A DNA stretch of 64,000 nucleotides from Brevibacterium aurantiacum (lineage in GTDB: Bacteria; Actinomycetota; Actinomycetes; Actinomycetales; Brevibacteriaceae). The stretch lies in contig NZ_FXZB01000001.1 of assembly GCF_900169065.1 (NCBI RefSeq), positions 1 to 64,000 on the forward strand. The letters run 5' to 3'. Both the position numbers and the translations under genes were made by a program. Every line of letters begins with the position of its first letter. Positions within the stretch are counted from its first letter, which is position 1. This document shows, in pieces, positions 25,901 through 33,267 of the stretch. The notes beneath the pieces were generated by a model, which saw only the letters and a list, made by a program, of their open reading frames with translations, was not told the DNA's origin and did not search any database.

Positions 25901-26105
25901 GGAGGTTGGCAACCAGCTCCGCTTCGGAGGTGATCGGCAGGTAGTCGTACGCCTGTCCCTCGAGGAGTCGGATCATCTCCTTCTCGAGTGCAGACTCCGA
26001 CTGATACGCATCGGCCCGCGACGGATCGTGAACATACTCAGCGACAACCGTGCTCTCCGATGAGATTGCGATCGGATCGTAGCCGCGTGCCGGTGCAACG
26101 CTCAT
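22971..26105 (-). CDS. hsdR: Type I restriction enzyme R subunit
   Basis: A 1044-residue HsdR. The nuclease domain has the PD-(D/E)xK core VHIEMKRRG (Glu and Lys near 178-180). The translocase has Walker A TTGSGKT (about 339-345), the DEAD-like box FDECHRSQFGD (about 438), and motif III LFGFTGTPIF; the second RecA lobe includes VVNMFLTGFDATTLNTLFVD and AYSRTNR. The C-terminal helical region binds the MTase. It translocates DNA and cuts unmodified DNA away from the recognition site. The ATG overlaps the hsdS stop (ATGA). Length is normal and the frame is intact, so it should be active. Confidence 0.95.
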   Translation of the reverse strand: MSVAPARGYDPIAISSESTVVAEYVHDPSRADAYQSESALEKEMIRLLEGQAYDYLPITSEAELVANLRVQLEKVNTMTFSDAEWEQFFTTKIAGANDGIIEKTARVQEDHVQILRRDDGTTKNIALIDKTNIHNNQLQVINQYEIARGEGDAVDGGAKYANRYDVTVLVNGLPLVHIEMKRRGVDIREAFNQINRYQRDSFWAGSGLFEYVQLFVISNGTLTKYYSNSTRNRHLAEQKKSGGAGKGRKTSNSFEFTSWWADANNQPIAELTAFVKTFFAKHSLLNILTKYCVLTADRDLLVMRPYQIVATERILQKIQISTNYKTLGTLDAGGYVWHTTGSGKTLTSFKAAQLASKMPSVDKVLFVVDRKDLDYQTMREYDRFEKGAANSNTSTAVLKKQLEDRGARIIITTIQKLSTFIKANKGHEVFSGHAVIIFDECHRSQFGDMHTDITRAFKKYNLFGFTGTPIFAANAGSGGNPQLRTTEQAFGDKLHTYTIVDAITDKNVLPFRIDYINTIKVGNPDDSQVSAIDRERALLDVRRIRDVVAYTLEHFDQKTKRSSSCEHGVVTNVADSVRGRRQAEALKERKRVRGFNALFATASIDAARRYYNQFQLQMEQLPPDKRLKVGLIFSYGANEAEADGILDDEAFDTDALDGDARSFLEDAIQDYNDMFGTSYDTSADRFQNYYKDLSQRMKNREIDLVIVVNMFLTGFDATTLNTLFVDKNLRAHGLIQAYSRTNRILNSVKTYGNIVAFRDLEEETNAALELFGNKDARGVVLLKPYGDYYGEYVDKVTELLTRFPIGQQIVGEQAQKYFIQLFGAILRLQNILTSFDDFDGNDPLTERQRQDYTSIYLRLRDEYTRDRDGDREVINDDVAFEIELVKQVEINVDYILMLVEKLRAEEGDGDDKEIRAEITRAVDASPTLRSKRDLVEDFVESVSLQGAVDEQWQAYISAKREAELQELIETHKLKLEQTRSFVDAAFRDGQLRTAGTEITRILPPVSRFNRESNHGDKKKRVIEALSRFFERFRGLATGGGEPGD

Positions 26106-27256
26106 GCCGGCAGCTCCTTGAACGTCAACAGGCGGTCACGATAGTGCTCGTACTGCTTACGACGGGCAACGAGCTCGCCCGGGAGACCAATACTGATGTC
26201 ATTGACCAGGGCGTCGAGCTTGTCGAGGGTTGCCACGATACGTTCCTGCTCAGCCCGCGGCGGGACGGGCACTGGGTACTTCAGGAACATCGGGCGTCGC
26301 AGCGACGTCACAGACGCATGTACCGACGTGCGTTCCAGGTACCTCGAGAAGTCTGAAACTAGATAGTGATAGATGAATCGGGAGTCGATTTGTTTGCCTG
26401 GCACAACGCGATAAGCACGCTGATGGAGAGCGTACTTCCCATCGGCGAAGTGGAAGACTTTGCCAACGCCGACCCCGTCTCCGGCAGTGATGATTGCCTG
26501 CTCATCGAAGTCATACGAGTCAAGCCGTAGCGGTTCGCGGCCACGTGCGTAGAAGATGAACTCACCGTCCGGGGTCGCGTCTTTCGTATCGTGACTGCCG
26601 GTGCCGATCGTGGCGACTTCTCGCAGTGGTCGCCGCGGAACGTCATCCCCAAACGTCAAGAACTCAGTGCGATAGTGCTCGTACTGGGTGCGCCGGGCTT
26701 CCAGCTCCGCTTCCAGCTGAGTGAACTTATCCAATACTCGCACGATCTCACACTGCACCTCGAGAGGCGGTACGGGGATTCGGTAAGCGCGGATCATCGC
26801 CAAATTGAGCCCACCGCGCGTTCCGTCACCAGACGAAACGTCCCGAAGACGCGAGTACTGAGTCTTGAGGTAATAGAAAAGAAAGTCGCTATCGAGTTCA
26901 TCGGAGTCAGGAACGATTGATGCTAAGGACTGGTTGGTGCAGCATTCAAGACGCGTTCGAGCTACCATGCCGCGAGTCTTGCCCTGACCGGCAAGCGCGA
27001 TGACGACGGCCCTCGCGGGTACCATCCTGGTGCTGCACGAGTCATACCCCTCTTTAGTGATAAAGGTGTCTGCCTCGTGAATCGTTCCCTTGTTAACCTC
27101 GCCCGAACTGAGCCAAGGGATCGTTCCATTAGTCCAGTAGGACGCGACCGATTTCGATGGAGTTGCACCAGCCGTAACGGTGGCAGCTTCCCCAATCGTG
27201 ACGAACGTTACTCCGTCCGGGCAGAGCTCCTGGATCAGTTCATCGATGCGGCTCAT
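26102..27256 (-). CDS. hsdS: Type I restriction-modification specificity subunit
   Basis: A 384-residue HsdS with the classical pseudo-dimeric plan: target-recognition domain 1 (about 15-165), central helical spacer LDKFTQLEAELEARRTQYEH, target-recognition domain 2 (about 205-335), and a distal helix with LDKLDALVNDISIGLPGELV and ARRKQYEHYRDRLLTF. The near-repeat QYEHYR…LTF in both helices is visible. It sets the bipartite target sequence, which cannot be read from the protein by eye. It is joined by ATGA overlaps to mrr upstream and hsdR downstream. Confidence 0.95.
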   Translation of the reverse strand: MSRIDELIQELCPDGVTFVTIGEAATVTAGATPSKSVASYWTNGTIPWLSSGEVNKGTIHEADTFITKEGYDSCSTRMVPARAVVIALAGQGKTRGMVARTRLECCTNQSLASIVPDSDELDSDFLFYYLKTQYSRLRDVSSGDGTRGGLNLAMIRAYRIPVPPLEVQCEIVRVLDKFTQLEAELEARRTQYEHYRTEFLTFGDDVPRRPLREVATIGTGSHDTKDATPDGEFIFYARGREPLRLDSYDFDEQAIITAGDGVGVGKVFHFADGKYALHQRAYRVVPGKQIDSRFIYHYLVSDFSRYLERTSVHASVTSLRRPMFLKYPVPVPPRAEQERIVATLDKLDALVNDISIGLPGELVARRKQYEHYRDRLLTFKELPA

Positions 27257-28179
27257 GCGAAGAAGTCCTCGTCGATCTCGACGACCTTGTAGGTCTCTTT
27301 CACCTGCACGCCGACGCCGTAGCGGATCATGAGGCTTGTGAGGCGCTCACCATCGATCAGGATGATGCGGGTCGGCACGTTCTCGGCGTACGTGCGTGCT
27401 CCGTCAGAGAAACGGCTGGTCGTGATGAAGACGCCGCCGTCGGCCTTACCGCTGAGCGCTCCGACGAACGCCTGCAGGTCGGGGCGGCCGACCGTGTTTT
27501 CGTCCTTGTAGCGCTTGGCTTGGATGTACACGCGGTTGAGGCCCAGGATGTCCTGGTCGATCACGCCATCGATGCCACCGTCATTGCTGAGCTGGGTGAC
27601 ATTGCCGGCCCCAGTGGTGCCGCCGTAGCCCATCGCGAGCAGGAGATCGACGACCGCCTGCTCGAAGAACCCAGGGTCTTTGTCCTGCAGCCGGGTGAGT
27701 AGCTCGGCCGCGATCTCGTCGTGGATGCGCTCGATACCGCTCTGCACCTGCTCAGTTGGAGTCATCGACGACTCTTGCGCCGGAGGTGTCGTTACAGACT
27801 CGCTCGTCCTGCGGTCCGTGGTCGCCACGTACTCGCGGATCGGCGAGTCGGGATCCGCGCCGAGCGCCTTGATGTCGCGTTCCTTGGCACCGTTCGGAAA
27901 CAGCCCGATGAGCTGCTTGCCGGCATCGGTGATCTGGTAGTGACCGCGCTTCGGGCGCGTGAGTGCGCCGACGTTCGTCAGGAACGAGACGCCCCAGCCG
28001 ATCCGGTTCTCATACTTGAGTGCGCTCCCAGAGGGAAGCATCTCCTTCTTCTGCTCATCGCTGAGCTGCGCCTGATCAGCTACGAGAGGCTGAAACTCGC
28101 GCCAGTGGCGGATGATGCCATCGCTCATTACCTTGAGCGTCGGGATCATGAAGCCTTCCCAATTGGGCATGTCCGTCAT
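27253..28179 (-). CDS. mrr: Mrr-like restriction endonuclease inside the hsd operon
   Basis: A 308-residue Mrr protein. Residues about 8-95 form the Mrr N-terminal winged-helix domain (MIPTLKVMSDG … GHYQITDAGKQLI), then a Ser/Thr/Glu linker, then the Mrr catalytic domain with NDGGIDGVIDQD (about 198-209) and VYIQAKRYKDE (about 216-226), the D-QxK variant of the PD-(D/E)xK core. Mrr enzymes generally cut modified foreign DNA (type IV). Four-base overlaps with hsdM and hsdS mean it is translated as part of the type I operon, not merely nearby. It must tolerate the host's own HsdM methylation, or be silenced by it. Confidence 0.9.
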   Translation of the reverse strand: MTDMPNWEGFMIPTLKVMSDGIIRHWREFQPLVADQAQLSDEQKKEMLPSGSALKYENRIGWGVSFLTNVGALTRPKRGHYQITDAGKQLIGLFPNGAKERDIKALGADPDSPIREYVATTDRRTSESVTTPPAQESSMTPTEQVQSGIERIHDEIAAELLTRLQDKDPGFFEQAVVDLLLAMGYGGTTGAGNVTQLSNDGGIDGVIDQDILGLNRVYIQAKRYKDENTVGRPDLQAFVGALSGKADGGVFITTSRFSDGARTYAENVPTRIILIDGERLTSLMIRYGVGVQVKETYKVVEIDEDFFA

Positions 28180-29747
28180 GACCGCGCACCTTCCAGATCC
28201 GCCACGATCTCGTCGATTGCGGTGCGGAGCTCGGCCTGGCGCGCGACGATGCGGGCGATCTCGGCGTTCAACTCCGCGATGTCGACTTCCTCGCGAGTGT
28301 CCTCGGCCTCTACATACGACGACACCGCGATGTTGTAGTCGTTGGCGGCAATGTCCTCGTTGCTCACGACGGTGGTGAAGTAGTCCTCGGGCTCGCGCGT
28401 CGTGAACGCCTCGAGGATCCTCGCCTGGTGCTCCTCGAGCAGCTTGTTCTTGTTGCCGACCCGCTTGAACTCCGCCGAAGCATCGAGGAACAGCACGTCG
28501 CCGGTCTTCTTCGACTTCTTCAGCACGAGGATGCAGGTCGCGATCGTCGTGCCGAAGAACAGGTCGGGCGGCAACTGGATCACGGTATCGATGTAGTTGT
28601 TGTCAACGAGGTACTGCCGAATCTTCCTCTCCGCTCCCCCGCGGTACAGCACTCCAGGGAACTCGACGATCGCTGCCGTGCCGTTCACCGCCAACCAGCT
28701 GAGCATGTGCATCGTGAACGCGAGGTCGGCCTTCGACTTCGGCGCGAGGACTCCTGCCGGTGCGAACCGTTCATCATTGATGAGCAGTGGGTTAGCGTCG
28801 CCGTCCCACTTGATCGAGTAAGGCGGGTTGGAGACGATCGCCTCGAACGGCTCGTCATCCCAGTGCTGTGGATCGGTCAGGGTGTCGCCGTGGGCGAGGT
28901 TGAAATCGGCGTAGTTGACGTCGTGCAGGAACATGTTGATCCGCGCGAGGTTGTACGTGGTCAGGTTGATCTCCTGACCGTAGAACCCCTGTCGGACGTT
29001 GTTTTTGCCGAGCACCTTGTCGAACTTCAGCAGCAGCGACCCGGAGCCCACCGCCGGGTCGTAGACCTTGTTGACCTGCTTCTTGCCGACCACCGTGATG
29101 CGCGCCAGCAGCTCGGAGACCTCCTGCGGCGTGTAGTACTCCCCACCAGACTTGCCGGCGTTGGCGGCGTACATCTGCATCAGGTACTCGTAGGCGTCAC
29201 CGAACAGGTCGATCGAGTTGTCCTCCCACCGCCCCAGCGGCAGGTCACCGATCGCGTCGAGCAGCTTCACCAGCTTCTGATTCCGCTTGGCGACCGTCGA
29301 GCCCAACTTGTTGCTGTTGACATCCAGATCATCGAACAGACCCTTGATGTCGTCCTCGCTGTCCGTACCCATCGCCGACGCCTCGATGTTCTTGAAGACC
29401 CGCTCGAGCGTCTCGTTGAGATTCTCGTCGCCCGCGGCACGATCGCGCACATTGGCGAACAGGTCGGACGGCAGGATATAGAACCCCTTCTCCGCGACAA
29501 CCTCGTCGCGAGCGAACTCCGCGTCAGAATCCGCCGCCAGCCGGTAGTCAAACGACACCTCGCCCGCGTCGTGCTCGTTCTTGTTGAGGTACGTCGTGAG
29601 GTTCTCAGAAATGAACCGGTAGAAGAGCATTCCCAGCACGTAGGACTTGAAGTCCCACCCATCGACGCTGCCGCGCAGGTCATTGGCGATGCGCCAGATC
29701 GTCTTGTGCAACTCTGCTCGCTGCGCCTCTTTGGTCGTCGGTGCCAT
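28176..29747 (-). CDS. hsdM: Type I restriction-modification methyltransferase subunit
   Basis: A 523-residue N6-adenine methyltransferase. The N-terminal HsdM helical domain starts at RAELHKTIWRIANDLRGSVD, the SAM-binding motif is YDPAVGSGSLLLKF (about 227), and the catalytic motif is NPPYSIKW (about 304). The ATG at 29747 is preceded by GGAGGAG; a long upstream extension of the frame through the trmH 3' end is a shadow. It is the first gene of hsdM-mrr-hsdS-hsdR and starts 95 bases after the trmH stop, so it may also be read through from the trmH transcript. Confidence 0.95.
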   Translation of the reverse strand: MAPTTKEAQRAELHKTIWRIANDLRGSVDGWDFKSYVLGMLFYRFISENLTTYLNKNEHDAGEVSFDYRLAADSDAEFARDEVVAEKGFYILPSDLFANVRDRAAGDENLNETLERVFKNIEASAMGTDSEDDIKGLFDDLDVNSNKLGSTVAKRNQKLVKLLDAIGDLPLGRWEDNSIDLFGDAYEYLMQMYAANAGKSGGEYYTPQEVSELLARITVVGKKQVNKVYDPAVGSGSLLLKFDKVLGKNNVRQGFYGQEINLTTYNLARINMFLHDVNYADFNLAHGDTLTDPQHWDDEPFEAIVSNPPYSIKWDGDANPLLINDERFAPAGVLAPKSKADLAFTMHMLSWLAVNGTAAIVEFPGVLYRGGAERKIRQYLVDNNYIDTVIQLPPDLFFGTTIATCILVLKKSKKTGDVLFLDASAEFKRVGNKNKLLEEHQARILEAFTTREPEDYFTTVVSNEDIAANDYNIAVSSYVEAEDTREEVDIAELNAEIARIVARQAELRTAIDEIVADLEGARS

Positions 29748-29842
29748 AGGTCTGTCTCCTCCGCGCCACTGCGCAATCACGGTGTTGGGTGGTTTGCTCT
29801 CACGATATCGGGCACGACTGACACTCGGGATTCCAGCCATCA

Positions 29843-30865
29843 TCAGCGCGTCGCGTAGAACGCCACGGCTGCTGCTGCCGTCACGTTCAACGAGTCGACT
29901 CCGCCCATCATCGGGATCGTGACCCGGCGATCGAGCAGTGCGTCCGTCTCCGGGGTGATGCCGTGGCCTTCGGTGCCGAACACGAGAGCGAGCTTCTCGT
30001 GGTCCTCGGCCACCAGCTCGTCGAGGGTGATCGCGCCTTCCCCCAACGTCATCCCGGCCACGATGTAGCCAGCCGCTTTGAGCTCCGCGATGCCCTTTGT
30101 CCAATCGGGTATCCGTGTCCACGGCACTTGGAAGACCGTGCCCATCGAGACCCGCACCGCGCGTCGGTAGAGCGGGTCAGCGCAGGTCGGCGATACCAGC
30201 ACAGCGTCGAGGCCCAGAGCAGCAGCATTGCGGAAGGCACTGCCGACGTTGGTATGGTCAACGAGGCCCTCCAGGACCGCGACCCGACTGCGTCTACTCA
30301 GGTCAGCTGTGGTTTCCGGACGGGGTAGTTTGGGACCACACACGTTCGTATGGTCGACGACGTCTTCGATGACGACGATGCGTCTGGCCTTGGCCACGAG
30401 CTGGGAGACATCGTCCATCGCCGGGCGATGCATGGCCGCCAGAGCACCTCGGTGCAGGTGGAAGCCGGTCAGCGCTTCGACAGCAGCGTCGGTGCCGATG
30501 AAGATCGGTGCATCGTAGGCGGCGATGAGGTCGGCTAAGTCGAAGAGCCACTTCGGGCTGGTCAGGTAGGACCGGGGAACCATGCCTGCGGCGTGGGCGC
30601 GGCGGATGATCTTCGAGGACTCGGCGATGAACAGACCCTCGGCTGGTTCCCGGACGCTGCGCAGGGCGACATCCGTCAGCTGGGTGTAGTCATACAGTTC
30701 GGTGGCCGAGACACTGAACTCGACCTCGTCGACGGCGCTGCCGCCGCCTTCGCCGTTGATCGTCTCCTCGTCGAAGAACCGCAGGCGGTCGGCGGTGATG
30801 CCGAGCTCGGCCGCACGGTCGATGACCTGCTGCCTTGTCAGTGGTGCCTTGGCGGGTGTGTTCAT
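29843..30865 (-). CDS. TrmH/SpoU-family 2'-O-ribose methyltransferase, chimeric
   Basis: A 340-residue SPOUT methyltransferase. Residues 1-175 are the host N-terminal part, including the L30e-like substrate domain and the start of the SPOUT fold (RRIVVIEDVVDHTNV). Residues 176-340 come from the island: a linker CGPKLPRPETTADLS, a second RRSRVAVLEGLVDHTNV, then GSAFRNAAALGLDAV and the knot motifs VFGTEGHGI and IPMMGGVDSLNVTAA. The VDHTNV segment is thus duplicated 32 codons apart. The SPOUT domain supplied by the island is complete, so activity is plausible. It is the third gene after an ABC ATPase and TauE permease (4-base gap). The substrate (rRNA or tRNA) is unknown. Confidence 0.88.
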   Translation of the reverse strand: MNTPAKAPLTRQQVIDRAAELGITADRLRFFDEETINGEGGGSAVDEVEFSVSATELYDYTQLTDVALRSVREPAEGLFIAESSKIIRRAHAAGMVPRSYLTSPKWLFDLADLIAAYDAPIFIGTDAAVEALTGFHLHRGALAAMHRPAMDDVSQLVAKARRIVVIEDVVDHTNVCGPKLPRPETTADLSRRSRVAVLEGLVDHTNVGSAFRNAAALGLDAVLVSPTCADPLYRRAVRVSMGTVFQVPWTRIPDWTKGIAELKAAGYIVAGMTLGEGAITLDELVAEDHEKLALVFGTEGHGITPETDALLDRRVTIPMMGGVDSLNVTAAAAVAFYATR

Positions 30866-30869
30866 GCGA

Positions 30870-31700
30870 TCACAGTGTGAGGATTCGCCAGATGGCGACG
30901 AGGCCGAGGATGACGATGATGGTGCGCAGCAGGACGGGCGAGAACTTGCGGCCCACGCGGGCCCCGAAGTAGCCGCCGATGAGTGAGCCGATGGCGATGC
31001 AGATGACGGCGATCCAGTTGATCCGGTCGTGGCCGACGATGATGTAGGTGCTCGCCGAGACCGTGTTGACGACCAAGACGAGGACGTTCTTCAGTCCGTT
31101 GAGCCGCTGCAGGTCATCGGGCAGGAGCAGTCCGAGCAGGGCGATGAGGATGATGCCCTGAGCCGCGGCGAAGTAGCCGCCGTAGATCGCGGTGAGGAAG
31201 ACGGCGAGGAGAACGAGAACATAGCGGCCGGTGGAGAGTTTATCGCCAGCCGAGGCCGCCACATGCTCTTTGCCTGCCTTTTCGGCACGGCGCACCGCTC
31301 GGCTCTTGAGATGACGTGACAGCGCCGGCTGGGCCACGACCATGACGAGGGCGACGACGAGGAGGACTGGCACGATCGTCTCGAAGGCATCTTCTGGCAG
31401 GTGGAGAAGCAGATAGGCGCCGGTCAGCGACCCCAGGATGGAGGCCGGCACGAAGCCGAGGATCCTCCGCCATTGGCCCTTGAGCTCCTCGCGGTAGCCG
31501 AAGGACGAGGCGATGTTGCCGGGGATGAGGCCGACCGCGTTGCTCATCGTCGACACGACCGGGGGCACGCCGAAGGCGACGAGCACCGGGAAGGTGATGA
31601 GGGTGCCGGAGCCGACGACGGCGTTGATTCCGCCGGCGCCGATTCCTGCGAGGACGATCAGCGCGATCTGCCACAGTTCCATTCCGAGAACTGGGTCCAT
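30870..31700 (-). CDS. TauE/SafE-family membrane transporter
   Basis: A 276-residue integral membrane protein with about eight hydrophobic segments. The first, GIGAGGINAVVGSGTLITFP, is the first TauE/SafE (DUF81) repeat motif, and a related ILIALLGLLL…LNGLKNVLVLVVN block marks the second half. A central cytoplasmic loop (about 128-155) is Lys/Arg/Glu-rich. Members export sulfite, sulfoacetate or other anions; the substrate here is unknown. The ATG follows the ABC ATPase stop by two bases. Confidence 0.88.
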   Translation of the reverse strand: MDPVLGMELWQIALIVLAGIGAGGINAVVGSGTLITFPVLVAFGVPPVVSTMSNAVGLIPGNIASSFGYREELKGQWRRILGFVPASILGSLTGAYLLLHLPEDAFETIVPVLLVVALVMVVAQPALSRHLKSRAVRRAEKAGKEHVAASAGDKLSTGRYVLVLLAVFLTAIYGGYFAAAQGIILIALLGLLLPDDLQRLNGLKNVLVLVVNTVSASTYIIVGHDRINWIAVICIAIGSLIGGYFGARVGRKFSPVLLRTIIVILGLVAIWRILTL

Positions 31701-31702
31701 GC

Positions 31703-32488
31703 TCAGTACTGGGATCGGGCGTGGAACCGCTGCCCGTCGCGGGTGAGCTTGACGTCGATGCCGAAGGTCGCCGAGAGGTTGTCGGCCGTCAGCGTCTCAT
31801 CGATGGGACCGGCGGCAAGATCGGTGCCCTCGGCCAGAAGCAGCACGTGGGTGATGCCCACAGGGATCTCCTCGACGTGATGGGTGACCATGATCGTCGC
31901 TGGAGCCCACTTCGAGGACAGAATCTCCGTCAGCGCAGCCAGCAGCTCCTCACGACCGCCCAGGTCGAGTCCGGAGGCGGGTTCGTCGAGGAGCAGCAGC
32001 TCCGGATCCGTCATCAGCGCACGGGCGATCTGCACCCGCTTGCGCTCGCCCTCGGACAGGGTGCCGAAGGTGCGATCGGCCAGGTGGGAGATGTTGAACG
32101 CGCCGAGGAGGTCCTTGGCTCGGTCAGTGTCATCGGTTTCGTATTCCTCGACCCAGCGACCGGTGACGCCGTAGGCGGCAGTCAGCACGGTGTCGAGCAC
32201 GGCCTCGGACAGAGGGATGCGGTTGGCCAACGCGGTCGAGGCATAGCCGATGCGCGGACGCAGTTCGAACACGTCGACGCGGCCGAGGCGCTCTTCTAAG
32301 ATTCCGACGGTGCCCGTTGTCGGGTGCATTCGCCCGGCGGCCATTTCCAGCAACGTCGTCTTGCCGGCGCCGTTGGGTCCGAGAACGGCCCAATGCTCAC
32401 CCTCGGAGACGGTCAGGGAGAAATCTTGGAGGAGGAAATTGGCTCCTCGGCGCACGGAAACTGAATCCAAAGTCAGGACATCACTCAT
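31703..32488 (-). CDS. ABC-type ATP-binding protein
   Basis: A 261-residue ATPase with Walker A GPNGAGKTT, signature LSEGERKRVQIARAL, Walker B LLLLDEPASGLD and the H-loop TMIMVTHHVEEIP-type end. The closest architecture is the stand-alone YfiL/ModF-like ATPase without a membrane partner: the neighbouring TauE protein is not an ABC permease. I take ATG 32488; TTG 32497 is in frame. No Shine-Dalgarno sequence is visible and TAGAGT lies eight bases before the ATG, suggesting a leaderless message divergent from the next gene. Confidence 0.85.
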   Translation of the reverse strand: MSDVLTLDSVSVRRGANFLLQDFSLTVSEGEHWAVLGPNGAGKTTLLEMAAGRMHPTTGTVGILEERLGRVDVFELRPRIGYASTALANRIPLSEAVLDTVLTAAYGVTGRWVEEYETDDTDRAKDLLGAFNISHLADRTFGTLSEGERKRVQIARALMTDPELLLLDEPASGLDLGGREELLAALTEILSSKWAPATIMVTHHVEEIPVGITHVLLLAEGTDLAAGPIDETLTADNLSATFGIDVKLTRDGQRFHARSQY

Positions 32489-32532
32489 ATCAGCCAACTC
32501 TATCGCAGGCTCGGCGTCTATTCTGGTTCGAC

Positions 32533-33267
32533 ATGGACTTGACTACTGACTCACTGCTGCTGACCCTGGCGATGAACCATCGCCTGCACTCCAGCCTCGC
32601 CCCTGACGAGGTCAGTGCTGCCTTCCTCGATGACGATCGTGATGTCCCTCTCATCGTCGCCGACGACGTCTTCGGCACCTCACCGCCGACGGGTCTGCTG
32701 CTCTTCACCGCCGAGGCGAAGGCCGCCGGTATCACGCACGCGCGCTTGGCTCTGCACCACCCGTCCCTGCCGCATACGACCCCACCGGTGGACAAGGCCG
32801 ACCGGCTCAGGGTCGGTCGGCACACGGCTCCGATCGTCCTCCACTCGGGGTCGCACCAGGTGGGAGTGGTCCTCCTCGGCGCCGAGGCCAACGTCGAGGT
32901 CATCGCCTGCCGGGACACGGTCTTTCGCCCGGTCACGGTGGGAACCCCCGCCGAGGCGCTGCGCCGACTCCGGCTCCTTGTGATGGAGGGGCTCAACCTC
33001 ATCGAGTCCATCGAGGTTCCCGCCGACTGGCGCGAGGGTCCATGGCGGGACTGGCAGGAGGAGCTGAGCACCAGCCACCCGATTTCACGGCTCATCCCCT
33101 CCGTCGCCGATGCCCGGGCCATCTATGCCGCCCTGGACATTCATGAACGGATGCGCACCGTGTTGGCTCCGGCCACGGTCGCACCGCCGGCCTTCGGTGA
33201 TCTGCTCTCGCGCCTGCACCCCGCGGCCGCCGACTACATCATGGCTGTCGCTACGATGAAGGGGTGA
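32533..33267 (+). CDS. Hypothetical protein coupled to serB
   Basis: A 244-residue protein I do not recognise. It is soluble, with an N-terminal MDLTTDSLLLTLAMNHRL, a central beta-rich part containing VGVVLLGAEANVEVIACRD, and a helical C-terminus. TATTCT eight bases before the ATG and no Shine-Dalgarno sequence suggest leaderless initiation. Its stop overlaps the serB GTG (GTGA), so it is co-translated with phosphoserine phosphatase. That tight coupling, and not any motif, is the only hint to function. Confidence 0.75.
   Translation: MDLTTDSLLLTLAMNHRLHSSLAPDEVSAAFLDDDRDVPLIVADDVFGTSPPTGLLLFTAEAKAAGITHARLALHHPSLPHTTPPVDKADRLRVGRHTAPIVLHSGSHQVGVVLLGAEANVEVIACRDTVFRPVTVGTPAEALRRLRLLVMEGLNLIESIEVPADWREGPWRDWQEELSTSHPISRLIPSVADARAIYAALDIHERMRTVLAPATVAPPAFGDLLSRLHPAAADYIMAVATMKG

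Larger units (their letters stand above)
22235..30346. mobile_element. Restriction-modification island inserted within trmH
   Basis: Boundaries are inferred from the broken gene: CACGTT occurs at 22229-22234 and at 30341-30346, and deleting 22235-30346 rejoins DVVDHTNV to GAIFRSAAAF in frame. The 8.1-kb content is a region without clear genes, two small phage-like frames, hsdR, hsdS, mrr, hsdM and a replacement 3' half for trmH. No integrase, transposase or resolvase is encoded, so the element is either non-autonomous, decayed, or was taken up by recombination. The exact crossover cannot be fixed beyond the shared hexamer. Confidence 0.72.

Noticed and set aside
24621-26063. 480-codon plus-strand frame opposite hsdR
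   Set aside because: It is the antisense shadow of the hsdR frame in high-GC DNA, with Arg/Val/Leu-rich composition and no domain.
22235-30346. Integrase, transposase or CRISPR array within the island
   Set aside because: I looked for tyrosine or serine recombinase motifs, DDE transposase frames and regularly spaced repeats and found none; all sizeable frames are accounted for by the hsd, mrr and trmH genes.
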